Made by a program: the position numbers and the translations under genes
NCBI GenBank assembly: GCA_023401925.1
Contig: JAEXDA010000077.1
Location: forward strand, 1-64,000
DNA length: 64,000 bases
Reading direction: 5' to 3'
From: Bacillota bacterium
Lineage (GTDB): Bacteria; Bacillota; UBA4882; UBA8346
The notes under the pieces: model-generated
Seen by the model: only the letters and a program-made list of their open reading frames with translations
The model's database searches: none
What the model was told of the DNA's origin: nothing
Shown: one piece after another, positions 51,547 through 60,907 of the stretch
How the letters are laid out: each line of letters begins with the position of its first letter
Numbering within the stretch: the stretch's first letter is position 1

Positions 51547-51771
51547 TGCAAACGACCTCCATTTGTCATTTACGATTTCCTCACATTCAGTAACAATATA
51601 TGATTATGGATGGGAAAACGCCAGTCAAAATGCGCGGGACGAAGGCATGGATGTGAGGTGGTGGATAAAATAAGATTATTTTTGTCTGGTAGCCATGAAA
51701 AAATAGTAAAATGATTTTGTAGCTCACGATCCGAATACTTTTTTATCGTCACTAAATTGACAGGAGGTTTT

Positions 51772-52485
51772 ATGGGTATGGAAGATCAAGATAACAACAG
51801 CCGTCCGCTTATTGAAAAAACAGCCGAACGTTTAATACAATATATCATCAACCAGGACTTAAAAAAAGGGGAGAAACTTCCAAATGAACGAAGATTAGGA
51901 GAGTTGCTGGAAGTTGGCCGCGGTACATTACGCGAAGCATTGCGCATATTGACTTCCCATAATGTTTTGGAAGTTCGCCACGGAGCGGGCATTTTTATAT
52001 CCGATAAAAATGGGGTACCCGATGACCCGTTGGGGTTAACTTTTATAAAGGACAAGCGGAAGTTAATCAATGACTTACTGGATTTTCGAATTTGGATTGA
52101 ACCGAGAGTTGCCGCATTAGCCGCCCAAAATGCAAATGAAAAAGATGTCCAAGAGTTGGAACAATTATGTAATGAAGTGGATGAATATATTTTGGCTGGT
52201 AAATCTCACATTCAGAAGGATGCAGAGTTTCATGGTAAAATTGCCGAATGCAGCCGCAACCTAATCATGCCCAATCTTTTGCCGATACTCCATAGCGCGA
52301 TCAACCTTTTTGTAAAAGAAACCGGGTGCACTTTACCAGCCGAAACAATGAAAACGCATCATGCCATTCTGAATGCAATTAAGGAAAAAGATGCAACAGC
52401 AGCTTATGATGGTATGTTTTTACACCTCATATACAATCGCGATCGTTTACGGGAAAGACTATTTCTTAACCAAGCGGTTGATTGA
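51772..52485 (+). CDS. GntR/FadR-family transcriptional regulator
   Basis: About 237 residues. The N-terminal winged helix (AERLIQYIINQDLKKGEKLP, GRGTLREALRILTSHNVLEV, RHGAGIFI) is followed by an all-helical FCD effector domain (DFRIWIEPRVAALAA, DAEFHGKIAECSRN, THHAILNAIKEKD) with the His/Asp residues that bind a metal and carboxylate ligands. FCD regulators usually sense sugar acids, fitting the sugar-acid-type dehydratase 260 bases downstream. ATG 51772 follows CAGGAGG; ATG 51778 is an alternative. It is divergent to the encapsulin operon, sharing a 225-base intergenic region. Confidence 0.9.
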   Translation: MGMEDQDNNSRPLIEKTAERLIQYIINQDLKKGEKLPNERRLGELLEVGRGTLREALRILTSHNVLEVRHGAGIFISDKNGVPDDPLGLTFIKDKRKLINDLLDFRIWIEPRVAALAAQNANEKDVQELEQLCNEVDEYILAGKSHIQKDAEFHGKIAECSRNLIMPNLLPILHSAINLFVKETGCTLPAETMKTHHAILNAIKEKDATAAYDGMFLHLIYNRDRLRERLFLNQAVD

Positions 52486-52748
52486 TAGCAAAAGATGAAG
52501 TATAATTTCATTAAAAGTGATCATACCTCTTTGGGTGGAAAATTACATTTGGGAAAAGGGGATATTTATTCAATATCCTTTTAATTATGTTCATTTTTAA
52601 CAAAACAAGAATGTCCAACGTTTGGTTCATGGTATAAAAATGGCAAAAGAGATATTATCTATTTATGCTGATGGAATTAATTTCACGAATGGGCCCATTG
52701 AGTTCGCTCACTAAGAATCTAAAATTTTTCTAGAAAGGATATTCATCT

Positions 52749-54464
52749 ATGATTAGCCAGGATGTTCGTAAAATCGCCCCGGAAATGGATCCGCTCCGGA
52801 TGGGCATGGGATGGAAAGTAGAAGATCTTTCGAAACCGCAAATTTTAATTGAAAGTACTTTTGGAGATAGCCACCCGGGTAGCGCCCATCTTTTGCAACT
52901 GGTTCATGATGCCGCAGAAGCTGCCTATCAGGAGGGAGGCAAGGCATCACGGTACTTTGCGACCGATATTTGCGATGGCATGGCGCAAGGACATGATGGA
53001 ATTAATTATTCTTTGGCTTCCCGGGATACCATTTGTAATCTGATTGAAATTCACGCCAATGCCACGCCGTTTGATGGGGGAGTGTTTATTTCAAGTTGTG
53101 ATAAAGCAGTACCCGCTCACCTAATGGCCATCGGACGCATTAATATTCCGGCGGTTTTGGTGACCGGCGGCGTAATGCAAGCGGGCCCCGATTTGTTAAC
53201 CCTGGAACAGATCGGAATGTATAGCGCGATGTATCAACGGGGAGATATCAGTGAGGAAAGATTAACTTATTACAAACATCATGCGTGTCCATCGTGCGGC
53301 GCGTGCTCGTTTATGGGAACTGCATCGACTATGCAGATAATGGGAGAATCGCTCGGTTTGATGCTTCCCGGTAGCGCCTTGATGCCCGCAACTTGTGGCG
53401 ATTTAAATGATGTGGCAAGAAGGGCGGGCCAACAGGCAGTTAAATTGGCGTACCTGGGATTAAAACCCCGGGATATGGTCACCATGAAATCTTTTGAAAA
53501 TGCGATAATGGTTCATGCGGCAATTTCCGGATCAACCAATACCTTGTTACATATTCCCGCAATCGCCCATGAGTTTGGGTTGGAGATCGACGCCGATATG
53601 TTCGATAAGATTCACCGCAATGCTCACTATCTTTTAAATATTCGCCCGGCGGGAAAATGGCCCGCGGAATTTTTTTATTATGCCGGCGGTGTACCCCGGA
53701 TCATGGAAGAAATCAAAAGTATGCTCAATCTTGACGTGATCACGGTTACCGGCAAAACATTAGGCGAGAACCTCGAAGATCTAAAGAAAAACGACTTTTA
53801 TGAAAAATGCGATACCTACCTTAACAAACTGGGTATGAAGTATATGGAGGTCATTCGGCCATTTGGTAATCCAATCGGTAAAAACGGCACCATCGCCATT
53901 TTGAAAGGAAACCTCGCCCCGGGAGGGGCTGTGGTCAAACACAGCGCAGTACCGAAGGAAATGTTTCAAGCTGTTTTAAAAGCCAAACCCTTCGACTGCG
54001 AGGAAGAGGCCATTGAGGCAGTGATTAAGCATAAAATTCAACCGGGTGATGCCGTATTAATCCGCTATGAAGGACCTAAAGGCAGCGGAATGCCGGAAAT
54101 GTTTTATACTACCGAAGCGATCTCTTCCGATCCGGAACTGTCTGCATCCATTGCCTTAATTACCGACGGGAGATTTTCCGGGGCATCCAAAGGTCCTGCA
54201 ATTGGCCATGTTTCACCGGAAGCAGCCGATGGTGGTCCCATTGCCTTGGTGGAGGAGGATGATTTGATAGAAATTAATATTTCTGCCAGAACGCTCCGGA
54301 TAGTCGGTATTCAAGGCCAACCCCGGACCGAGCCGGAAATCGAGAAAATCCTGGAACAACGTAAAAGAAATTGGAAACCGCGGGAAGCCAAATATCCTTT
54401 CGGAGTTTTGAAGATTTTTTCCGAACATGCGGTTTCTCCGATGATGGGCGGATATATGAAATAG
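52749..54464 (+). CDS. IlvD/Edd-family dehydratase (probably sugar-acid)
   Basis: A 571-residue Fe-S dehydratase. Cluster cysteines appear in SSCDKAVPAHLMA and HACPSCGACSFMGTASTMQ; the C-terminal barrel has ITDGRFSGASKGPAIGHVSPEA, the family's substrate block. The motif CGACSFMGTA with TM-type variation and adjacency to an FCD regulator suit an aldonate dehydratase (arabonate, xylonate or similar) better than branched-chain IlvD, since no ilv genes are nearby. RBS AGAAAGGA. Substrate not proven. Confidence 0.88.
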   Translation: MISQDVRKIAPEMDPLRMGMGWKVEDLSKPQILIESTFGDSHPGSAHLLQLVHDAAEAAYQEGGKASRYFATDICDGMAQGHDGINYSLASRDTICNLIEIHANATPFDGGVFISSCDKAVPAHLMAIGRINIPAVLVTGGVMQAGPDLLTLEQIGMYSAMYQRGDISEERLTYYKHHACPSCGACSFMGTASTMQIMGESLGLMLPGSALMPATCGDLNDVARRAGQQAVKLAYLGLKPRDMVTMKSFENAIMVHAAISGSTNTLLHIPAIAHEFGLEIDADMFDKIHRNAHYLLNIRPAGKWPAEFFYYAGGVPRIMEEIKSMLNLDVITVTGKTLGENLEDLKKNDFYEKCDTYLNKLGMKYMEVIRPFGNPIGKNGTIAILKGNLAPGGAVVKHSAVPKEMFQAVLKAKPFDCEEEAIEAVIKHKIQPGDAVLIRYEGPKGSGMPEMFYTTEAISSDPELSASIALITDGRFSGASKGPAIGHVSPEAADGGPIALVEEDDLIEINISARTLRIVGIQGQPRTEPEIEKILEQRKRNWKPREAKYPFGVLKIFSEHAVSPMMGGYMK

Positions 54465-54896
54465 ATTGTAAGGCCGTTCTTTAGGAGGATTCCTTTAAAT
54501 TCTGTTTCTAAAGTGAAAGGAAACGAAAAGTTTGGGAATAAGTTTTAATACGAGGAGGAATTGTCGAACCAGTGAGGAACCTTTTTCTTAAGGGTAATGA
54601 ATTCATTGGCGGTCGAACATTATGGAAATGATGTTTGGCAAAAATACTGAGACAAAAGAGGTTCGTCTATACTGTAATCTGCTATTGTGGCAAGGATATA
54701 ATCAATAATAGTTGCTTCTTACAGATGTTACATTTATCATATTGGTAAGTTGTTTTAAACGAAAAGTAAGTTTGGCATGATGAAAACAGAATTATAAGTT
54801 TCATGGTGTGACGTTTTAGTATTTTTCGGGAAAATCTATAAAGTGGGTGCATCAATTTAGTTAAATAGTCGGGGAAAATTTGTTGAGGAGCTTCGT
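54465..54896. other. Intergenic region before the lacI homologue
   Basis: This 432-base stretch has two purine-rich ribosome-site-like tracts (near 54481 and 54554) but no frame longer than about 20 codons after them. No terminator hairpin, repeat or RNA was recognised. It may contain decayed coding sequence. Confidence 0.4.
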
Positions 54897-55934
54897 GTGA
54901 TTACATCTAAAATACTGGCAGAAAAGCTGGGCATTTCCCAGTCTACCGTTTCTAGAGCACTGAATGATAGTCCGCTGGTACCGGAGGAAAAGAAAAATTA
55001 TATCCGGCAGAAAGCAGCGGAATATAACTTTGTTCTTAATAGTCAGGCCCGTAGCCTTAAAACAAACCATACGGGTACCGTAGGTATCGTTTTTCCGAAA
55101 CATTATACCGGCATGAACAACAACCTAATGCTTGCCCATGTGTATGACCAGATTCAGAAGGAACTAATAAATTATGGCTACGATATTATGACTATTGGTA
55201 ATAATTATGATAATAAGGAAGGAAACGGTCTGACGGCTTTTGAACGTATTATTAGTTGCCATAAAGTGGATGGATTTATTGTATTGCGTCTTGGAGGTTT
55301 CAACAGTAGGGAACAAGAATTACTCCGTGAAAACAATATTCCCTGTGTGGGCATGTTGCATGTCATACCCAACGTAGATTTTCTAAATTACTTTACTTCG
55401 GACGGTCAATATAGCGGCTATGCTGCAGGAAAATACCTTGGTAAATTTAAAGAGTACACGCCGGCCTTTCTGGCTTTTTCTGTTAAAGCGGTGGCCGTTG
55501 AGATCAATAAACGTCTGGCTGGTTTTCGGAGCGGTCTTCTTGAAGCGGGTGTGACCTTACGGGATGAAAACATTATGAGCTGTGATTTATCCATTGAATC
55601 AGCCTACACCTTTGTTATGACGCATCAGGAATTTTTTAAGAAACAGAAGCTCGCCATGCTAACATGTGGAGATGTTTTGGGCTTAGGTGTTTGTAATGCG
55701 CTTAATTCTATTGGGTTAAAGATGCCCGAAGATGTTCAAGTTTTAGGTATGGATGATGTGCCCTTGGCAAGTTGGATTTATCCACGTCTTTCCTCCATGC
55801 ATATTCCGGTAGAGGAGATGGTGTCCGAGGGCTGTGCAGCCTTGTACGAGCTTATTAATGGCAAGGAAAATCGTTGTATTCATAAAATTTACAAGCCTCG
55901 CCTTGTTATTCGTGATACCACTCTGCCAGAATAG
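54897..55934 (+). CDS. LacI-family transcriptional regulator
   Basis: A 345-residue regulator: N-terminal DNA-binding domain SKILAEKLGISQSTVSRALN, hinge NSQARSLKTNHTGTVGIVFP, then a periplasmic-binding-like effector domain (KVDGFIVLRLGG, KRLAGFRSGLLEAG, VQVLGMDDVPLASWIYPRL). GTG start after GAGGAG. The gene is followed by a promoter with three copies of the 16-base palindrome TTGAATACGTATTCAA, its most likely operators, ahead of an SsuABC-like importer operon. An unusual combination, since such importers are seldom LacI-controlled. Confidence 0.92.
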   Translation: MITSKILAEKLGISQSTVSRALNDSPLVPEEKKNYIRQKAAEYNFVLNSQARSLKTNHTGTVGIVFPKHYTGMNNNLMLAHVYDQIQKELINYGYDIMTIGNNYDNKEGNGLTAFERIISCHKVDGFIVLRLGGFNSREQELLRENNIPCVGMLHVIPNVDFLNYFTSDGQYSGYAAGKYLGKFKEYTPAFLAFSVKAVAVEINKRLAGFRSGLLEAGVTLRDENIMSCDLSIESAYTFVMTHQEFFKKQKLAMLTCGDVLGLGVCNALNSIGLKMPEDVQVLGMDDVPLASWIYPRLSSMHIPVEEMVSEGCAALYELINGKENRCIHKIYKPRLVIRDTTLPE

Positions 55935-56018
55935 TTTTGTGCTATTTCGTTTTTTCAGTAATAATTTGTAGAATGCGAGAAAGATTTACATTTTCATTAT
56001 AAATTCTTTAACAAATTA

Positions 56019-56046
56019 TTGACAATAAAGGGAAAAATGTTATACT
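56019..56046 (+). promoter_or_regulatory. Promoter of the SsuABC-like operon
   Basis: TTGACA (56019-56024), a 16-base spacer and TATACT (56041-56046). The first operator palindrome starts four bases after the -10 box and covers the expected transcription start. Confidence 0.7.
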
Positions 56047-56050
56047 TATT

Positions 56051-56118
56051 TTGAATACGTATTCAAGTGGTAAATATTGAATACGTATTTATTAAGCAAG
56101 CTTTGAATACGTATTCAA
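56051..56118. promoter_or_regulatory. Triple LacI-type operator array
   Basis: Three palindromes: TTGAATACGTATTCAA at 56051-56066, TTGAATACGTATTTAT at 56077-56092 (right arm imperfect) and TTGAATACGTATTCAA at 56103-56118. Their centres are exactly 26 bases apart. A CG-centred palindrome just downstream of a -10 box, next to a lacI homologue, indicates repression by that protein. Confidence 0.82.
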
Positions 56119-56210
56119 TCAAGAAATTATTCTTTTATCAAGTATATAAATGTTTAACTACGTTTAACGTAGTTATAAGCATAATATAGTAAGAGTAAGG
56201 AGGAATAAGT

Positions 56211-56237
56211 ATGCAATGTCTTAACAATAGTAGCTAA
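56211..56237 (+). CDS. Possible leader peptide (8 aa)
   Basis: ATG 56211 lies seven bases after a perfect AAGGAGG and is followed by a stop after eight codons (MQCLNNSS). It sits in a leader of about 390 bases between the operators and the binding-protein gene, which also holds a 19-base palindrome AACTACGTT-T-AACGTAGTT (56156-56174) and a stem AAAGATTC/GAATCTTT near 56326-56352. A strong ribosome site on so short a frame suggests a regulatory leader peptide or the remains of a truncated gene. Confidence 0.4.
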   Translation: MQCLNNSS

Positions 56238-56440
56238 AACAACAATAGGACATTTAAGAATGAGTGAATTTAAGGAATAGTTGTTTAGTGTAAGTCTTTA
56301 AAACTCGAAGCAATATCATTTGAAAAGTAAAGATTCGTTCGATAGAAGAATCTTTGGTGCAAGAAATGATATATCTTGTGCCACGCGAGCAAAATGAATT
56401 TATTTTAATTTTCATACTTAGAGCAACTGAAGGGATGGAT

Positions 56441-57532
56441 ATGATAATGAAAAAAAGAGCATTGGCACTGGCTGCATGGGCATTGATTCTTGTAATTGCT
56501 ATGCCTATTTCCCCTATTGTTTTTGGCAAAACTTCTGCCGTAAATTCTTCTGTGCTTAAACTTTCCGGTAAGACCTTGGTAGTTGGCACTCAGCCAACAA
56601 CTTTGGGTGTGCCTGTTCGCCTTGCAGAGCAAGAAGGCTTGTTTAAGAAGGCCGGCCTTGATGTTAAAGTTGTAACTTTTGCTACCGGCGCTCCCGTTAA
56701 TCAGGCTATTGCCTCAGGCAATCTAGATATCGCAGTTTCCGGAACAGCCTCTGTTTATGCACTGGCAACCGGCATGTATACATACATTGGCGATGGTTCT
56801 TATTCCCTTAAGGGCCAGGCGATTTATGCTCGGCCTAATAGCCCCATCGCTAAGGCGAAAGGTGTCATGAAAGGCACAAGGGGCAGCGCTAAAACTGTAA
56901 AAGGTTGCTCTATACTTGGGCCTACCGCCACCACCGCCCAGTATAATGCCATCAAATATGTCCAGTCTTTCGGCTTAACCGCTAATGACTTTAGGATGGT
57001 ATCTATGGATTATGCAGCAGCATATCAAGCCTTTGTCTCCGGTCAAGGTGATCTGGTTGCAATAACTACACCGTGGAACAATAAGCTGGAAGCGGCGGGA
57101 TACGTTAAGGTTTGCGATCTTTCCATCGTGATGGGTGCACCCAATGTCAACGCTAATTTTTGCCGGAATAATATTGCTAAAGAACGTCATGATGATGTGG
57201 TAGCATTCTTAGCGTGCTACTATGAAGCAGCTGATCGATTGGTTAAAGATCCGAAGCTTCGCCGGACGACTGCAATAACCTGGTATGCCAAGGAAGGTAT
57301 AACTTATAAAGATACGGATATGGATGCCGAGATACTACAGCAGTCCTACCTCACGTGGGAAATGCTCAAGAAAAATACCTTTCCTTTTGGCAGGACTATG
57401 ACTGAGATGGGTAAGTTCTTCGTCGATCAGAAGTTGATCGAGAATGATCAAATGCCTAATATTGCGGCATGCATGGACAAATCTTATGTTATGGAAGCAA
57501 TCAAGTTACACGACCAAGGGCTTTTTAAGTAA
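56441..57532 (+). CDS. SsuA/TauA-type substrate-binding protein
   Basis: A 363-residue NMT1/THI5-like binding protein for small anions or organosulfur-type compounds. Signal peptide MKKRALALAAWALILVIAMP with cleavage after about residue 28, no lipobox. The mature part has the family blocks LVVGTQPTTLGVPVRLAEQEGLFKKAGL, APVNQAIASGNLDIAVSG and ILGPTATTAQYNAIKYVQ (given here in pieces). ATG 56441 suits the GAAGGG site; ATG 56447 and 56435 are close alternatives. First gene of an operon of two permeases and two ATPases. Ligand class is inferred from the family, not proven. Confidence 0.85.
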   Translation: MIMKKRALALAAWALILVIAMPISPIVFGKTSAVNSSVLKLSGKTLVVGTQPTTLGVPVRLAEQEGLFKKAGLDVKVVTFATGAPVNQAIASGNLDIAVSGTASVYALATGMYTYIGDGSYSLKGQAIYARPNSPIAKAKGVMKGTRGSAKTVKGCSILGPTATTAQYNAIKYVQSFGLTANDFRMVSMDYAAAYQAFVSGQGDLVAITTPWNNKLEAAGYVKVCDLSIVMGAPNVNANFCRNNIAKERHDDVVAFLACYYEAADRLVKDPKLRRTTAITWYAKEGITYKDTDMDAEILQQSYLTWEMLKKNTFPFGRTMTEMGKFFVDQKLIENDQMPNIAACMDKSYVMEAIKLHDQGLFK

Positions 57533-57655
57533 AAATTTATTCCATTCGCATAGGATATCTCCCACACATCAGTGCCAGATATCCTATGTACGTTCAAAAC
57601 ATGGAGGCAACGACTCAATCATAAGAAAGAATCCACGAAAGTTAAGGTGAAATTC

Positions 57656-58444
57656 TTGAATAATTTTGGTAAGAAAAACAAGTATTTTTTGTTTTCTATT
57701 TCCTCTGTTCTGGTGGTACTTTTCGCCTGGTATCTCTCAGTTGACGTGCTGCAGGTAACGAATCAAAGCGTATTCCCGGGACCGATAAAATGTTTTCAGA
57801 CTTTTATTAAAAAGCTCTATACCAGCGCCCCTGATGGGGCGACACTGCTGCAGAATCTATTTGTTAGTTTAGAGGTTGCATTACTTGGCTATTTACAAGG
57901 CGCCATTATCGGTATTCCTCTTGGAATTATGATGGCTTGGAACAAATGGGTGGATCGTTTTGTGCGTCCTCTATTTGATCTTATCCGGCCCGTACCTGGC
58001 ATAGCATGGATTCCTGTGTTCCTAGTGCTGTTTGGCATCGGTATCGCCTCGAAATCGATGGTTATTTTTCTGAATGCCTTGGTAGCCTGCACGGTTAATG
58101 CCTATACCGGTATCCGGCAGACCAGTGAATTACATCTCTGGGTAGGGGAAGTATACGGCGCTTCCAATAGTCAAAAGCTGTTTAGAATTGCTATTCCTAC
58201 CGCTATTCCAATGATCTTCACCGGTCTGCGTGTAGCAATGGCTGGTTCTTGGGCTGCTCTTGTTGCTGCCGAATTGCTGGCTTCCAATAATGGGCTTGGC
58301 TATATGATCCAAAGCGGTAGCGCCATTTGCCGTCCCGATATCGTCATCGTTGGTATGCTGACCATCGGTGCGGTAGGCTTGATTCTTGACGTCCTGCTTC
58401 ATCAGGTTGAAATCCGGGTTGCGAAAGGAATGAATGCACAATGA
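57656..58444 (+). CDS. SsuC/TauC-type ABC permease 1
   Basis: About 262 residues with six membrane helices. The binding-protein-dependent permease EAA loop is present (YGASNSQKLFRIAIPTAIPMIFTG) after the RPVPGIAWIPVFLVLFGIG block diagnostic of nitrate/sulfonate/taurine permeases. The N-terminal start is uncertain: TTG 57656 follows AAGGTG, GTG 57647 would add three residues. The stop overlaps the start of permease 2 (ATGA). Confidence 0.88.
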   Translation: MNNFGKKNKYFLFSISSVLVVLFAWYLSVDVLQVTNQSVFPGPIKCFQTFIKKLYTSAPDGATLLQNLFVSLEVALLGYLQGAIIGIPLGIMMAWNKWVDRFVRPLFDLIRPVPGIAWIPVFLVLFGIGIASKSMVIFLNALVACTVNAYTGIRQTSELHLWVGEVYGASNSQKLFRIAIPTAIPMIFTGLRVAMAGSWAALVAAELLASNNGLGYMIQSGSAICRPDIVIVGMLTIGAVGLILDVLLHQVEIRVAKGMNAQ

Positions 58445-59229
58445 AAAGGAAATTCATTCCTCAAAATATGATTCCGGTACTTTGTGGAGTTGCTTCAATT
58501 TTGGCGTTTTTAATTTTCTGGTTCATTTCTACCAACGGGACCCCGTTTGGTAAATTGATTCCGCGGCCGGATGTAGTTATTATCTCCCTGTTTAAGAGCA
58601 TTTTTAATCCCATCGGCCAGAATACGTTGTTTGTTCACGTAGGTTACAGCTTGTATCGGGTTCTCATGGGATATTTGATCGGAGCAGTTCTCGGTATCAT
58701 TCTAGGTTTGGCAATGGGCTGGAGTAAAGTGTGCGAAGCGATTTTTAGCCCGCTGTACCGCATTATTCGTCCAATTCCTCCTATTGCGTGGATTCCGATC
58801 TCCATTGTTTGGCTGGGGTTAGGTGAGAGCGCCAAGATATTCTTGATTTTCCTGACTTCTTTTTCTAATGTTACATTGAATGCTTGGAGCGGCGCTAAGA
58901 ATGTTGATCCCAAGCTGATAGGCGCCTCTAAAATGTTGGGAGCGCGGAAAAGCCAAATCTTTTTCACGATCGTTCTTCCGGCTTCGATCCCCCAGGTTTT
59001 TGCAGGACTTCAAGTTGCGATGGGCAGGTGTTGGGGGACAATTCTGGCGGCCGAGATGGTTCGCTCTTCGGAAGGCCTTGGCTGGATCATCGTTGCGGGT
59101 GGCAACAATAATGATATGACACAGATTCTGGTCGGTATTGTTACAATCGGTGTCGTTGGCTTCATTTTGGCGGTTATTATGAGGAAAGCGGAGGCTGTAT
59201 TATGTCGGTGGAACAAGAGCGGAACCTGA
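58441..59229 (+). CDS. SsuC/TauC-type ABC permease 2
   Basis: A 262-residue permease homologous to its neighbour: LIGAVLGIILGLAMGWSKV, RPIPPIAWIPISIVWLGLGE, EAA loop IGASKMLGARKSQIFFTIVLP, and GRCWGTILAAEMVRSSEGLGW. Two different permease genes imply a heterodimeric channel, while most SsuC systems use one permease as a homodimer. Start by ATGA overlap with permease 1; the stop lies 27 bases inside the next gene. Confidence 0.9.
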   Translation: MKRKFIPQNMIPVLCGVASILAFLIFWFISTNGTPFGKLIPRPDVVIISLFKSIFNPIGQNTLFVHVGYSLYRVLMGYLIGAVLGIILGLAMGWSKVCEAIFSPLYRIIRPIPPIAWIPISIVWLGLGESAKIFLIFLTSFSNVTLNAWSGAKNVDPKLIGASKMLGARKSQIFFTIVLPASIPQVFAGLQVAMGRCWGTILAAEMVRSSEGLGWIIVAGGNNNDMTQILVGIVTIGVVGFILAVIMRKAEAVLCRWNKSGT

Positions 59230-59990
59230 TCGAATGTACGCATGTATATAAATCATTTCAGACCCCCACAGGTGAGCACCAAGCGGTATATGATTTTAAT
59301 CTGCAGGCCAAAGAAAATGAATTTCTAGTTTTGTTTGGGCCCGGCCAGTGTGGTAAGACGACCTTGATCAATCTGATGGCAGGACTTGACAGTGTTACCT
59401 CCGGTACTATCATTGTTAATGGTAAGGAAGTCAAGGGGCCTAGCCCTGAACGCGGTGTGGTGTTCCAGGATATTTCCTTATTCCCCTGGCTTACTACGAT
59501 GGGAAATGTGGAATATGGCCCTAAAATGGCCGGCGTGCCTAAGGAAATCCGTGTAGAAAGGGCTCAGCATTATATCAATCTCGTAGGTCTACAAGGCTTT
59601 GAAAATTCCTTTCCAGCCCAGCTTTCCGGCGGTATGAAGCAGCGTGTCGGTATTGCCCGCGCTTACTGCATCGAACCCAAGGTAATGTTGATGGATGAGC
59701 CTTTCGGTGCGCTGGATGCCCAAACGCGTTATCTGATGCAAGAGGAAGTACAGCGTATATGGCAAGCAGAAAAGCGGACCATTGTTTTTGTCACCAATAA
59801 TATTGAGGAAGCTCTATATTTGGCGGACCGCATCATCGTATTGAGCAGTTGTCCGGCAACCGTGAAAAAAGAGTATGCCATCGATTTGCCTCGTCCGCGA
59901 AAATATAGTTCTCCTGAATTTCTATCGCTGCGTAAGGAGATTACCAGTATGATAAACAAGTATGTCTTAAGCGAGGCAGAAAATGAGTAA
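59202..59990 (+). CDS. SsuB/TauB-type ABC ATPase 1
   Basis: A 262-residue ATPase with canonical motifs: Walker A GPGQCGKTT, Q-loop VVFQDISLFPW, signature LSGGMKQRVGIARA, Walker B VMLMDEPFGALD. The His-switch position reads FVTNNIEEAL, with Asn in place of the usual His (FVTHDIEEAL), so its hydrolysis may be impaired. RBS GGAGG. It overlaps both neighbours. Compare ATPase 2, which keeps the switch His but has a degenerate signature. Confidence 0.9.
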   Translation: MSVEQERNLIECTHVYKSFQTPTGEHQAVYDFNLQAKENEFLVLFGPGQCGKTTLINLMAGLDSVTSGTIIVNGKEVKGPSPERGVVFQDISLFPWLTTMGNVEYGPKMAGVPKEIRVERAQHYINLVGLQGFENSFPAQLSGGMKQRVGIARAYCIEPKVMLMDEPFGALDAQTRYLMQEEVQRIWQAEKRTIVFVTNNIEEALYLADRIIVLSSCPATVKKEYAIDLPRPRKYSSPEFLSLRKEITSMINKYVLSEAENE

Positions 59991-60726
59991 TAATGTCAAA
60001 GTCAAAGTAAACCATCTCACCAAAAAGTTTGGCAACCTTTTGGTGTTAAATGATATATCGTTCGATGTTAACGACAGCGATCTGCTGTGCGTTGTGGGCC
60101 CCACCGGCTGTGGAAAGACTACATTTTTAAACAGTTTGACCAAGATTTATGATATTACTTCGGGAGAGATTCTTCTGGATGGTAAGCCGGTTGAACCAAA
60201 GAAAAACAAAATTGCTTATATCTTTCAAGGAAATTCCACGATGCCTTGGCTGACTGTCGAGCAGAATGTCAGTTTCGGACTGGACCTCAAAAAGGTTCCG
60301 AAAGAAGAGAAAAAGCTTCGGGTGGCAAAATATCTTGATATTGTGGGACTTACTAAGTTCAAGGATTATTATCCTAAACAGTTGTCCGCCAGCATGTTAC
60401 AGCGTATTAGTATTGCCCGGGCTTTTGTAACTGAACCGGATCTATTGCTGATGGACGAACCCTATGGTCAGTTGGATATCGAACTGCGTTTCAAGCTGGA
60501 AGACGAATTGGTTAAGCTATGGCAAATGACACATACGACGGTTATCTTCATTACCCATAATATTGAGGAAGCTGTTTATCTAGGCAGCCGGATCATGATC
60601 CTGACCAATAAACCGACTACCGTGAAAAAAAACATCATAGTCGATCTGCCGCGGCCCAGAGATATTGCTTCACCTGAATTTGTCCGGCTACGGGATGAAG
60701 TAACCGATTTGATTAAGTGGTGGTAA
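59983..60726 (+). CDS. SsuB/TauB-type ABC ATPase 2
   Basis: A 247-residue ATPase: Walker A GPTGCGKTT, Q-loop YIFQGNSTMPW, Walker B LLLMDEPYGQLD, switch His in FITHNIEEAV. The signature reads LSASMLQRISIARA rather than LSGGM. Together with ATPase 1, which lacks the switch His, this suggests a heterodimer with one functional composite site, as in asymmetric ABC transporters. Starts eight bases before the stop of ATPase 1. Confidence 0.9.
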   Translation: MSNNVKVKVNHLTKKFGNLLVLNDISFDVNDSDLLCVVGPTGCGKTTFLNSLTKIYDITSGEILLDGKPVEPKKNKIAYIFQGNSTMPWLTVEQNVSFGLDLKKVPKEEKKLRVAKYLDIVGLTKFKDYYPKQLSASMLQRISIARAFVTEPDLLLMDEPYGQLDIELRFKLEDELVKLWQMTHTTVIFITHNIEEAVYLGSRIMILTNKPTTVKKNIIVDLPRPRDIASPEFVRLRDEVTDLIKWW

Positions 60727-60907
60727 GGTCTATCTTTGAAAGTATTTTTACGCTCACAGAACTACGAAAGACAGGAAGCAGTCAAACGAGTTTTCTTTTA
60801 CGAAAGTTACAATCTAAAGCTTGTTTTTCGGCAGTTCCGACCCTAGCAGTTCAAGGCAAGATCAAGCTAAAAATTTCATGGGTAGAAAGAAAAGGAAGGA
60901 GCTGCCA

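Noticed and set aside
52639..52713. 24-codon frame between the GntR and dehydratase genes
   Set aside because: No ribosome binding site and no recognisable features.
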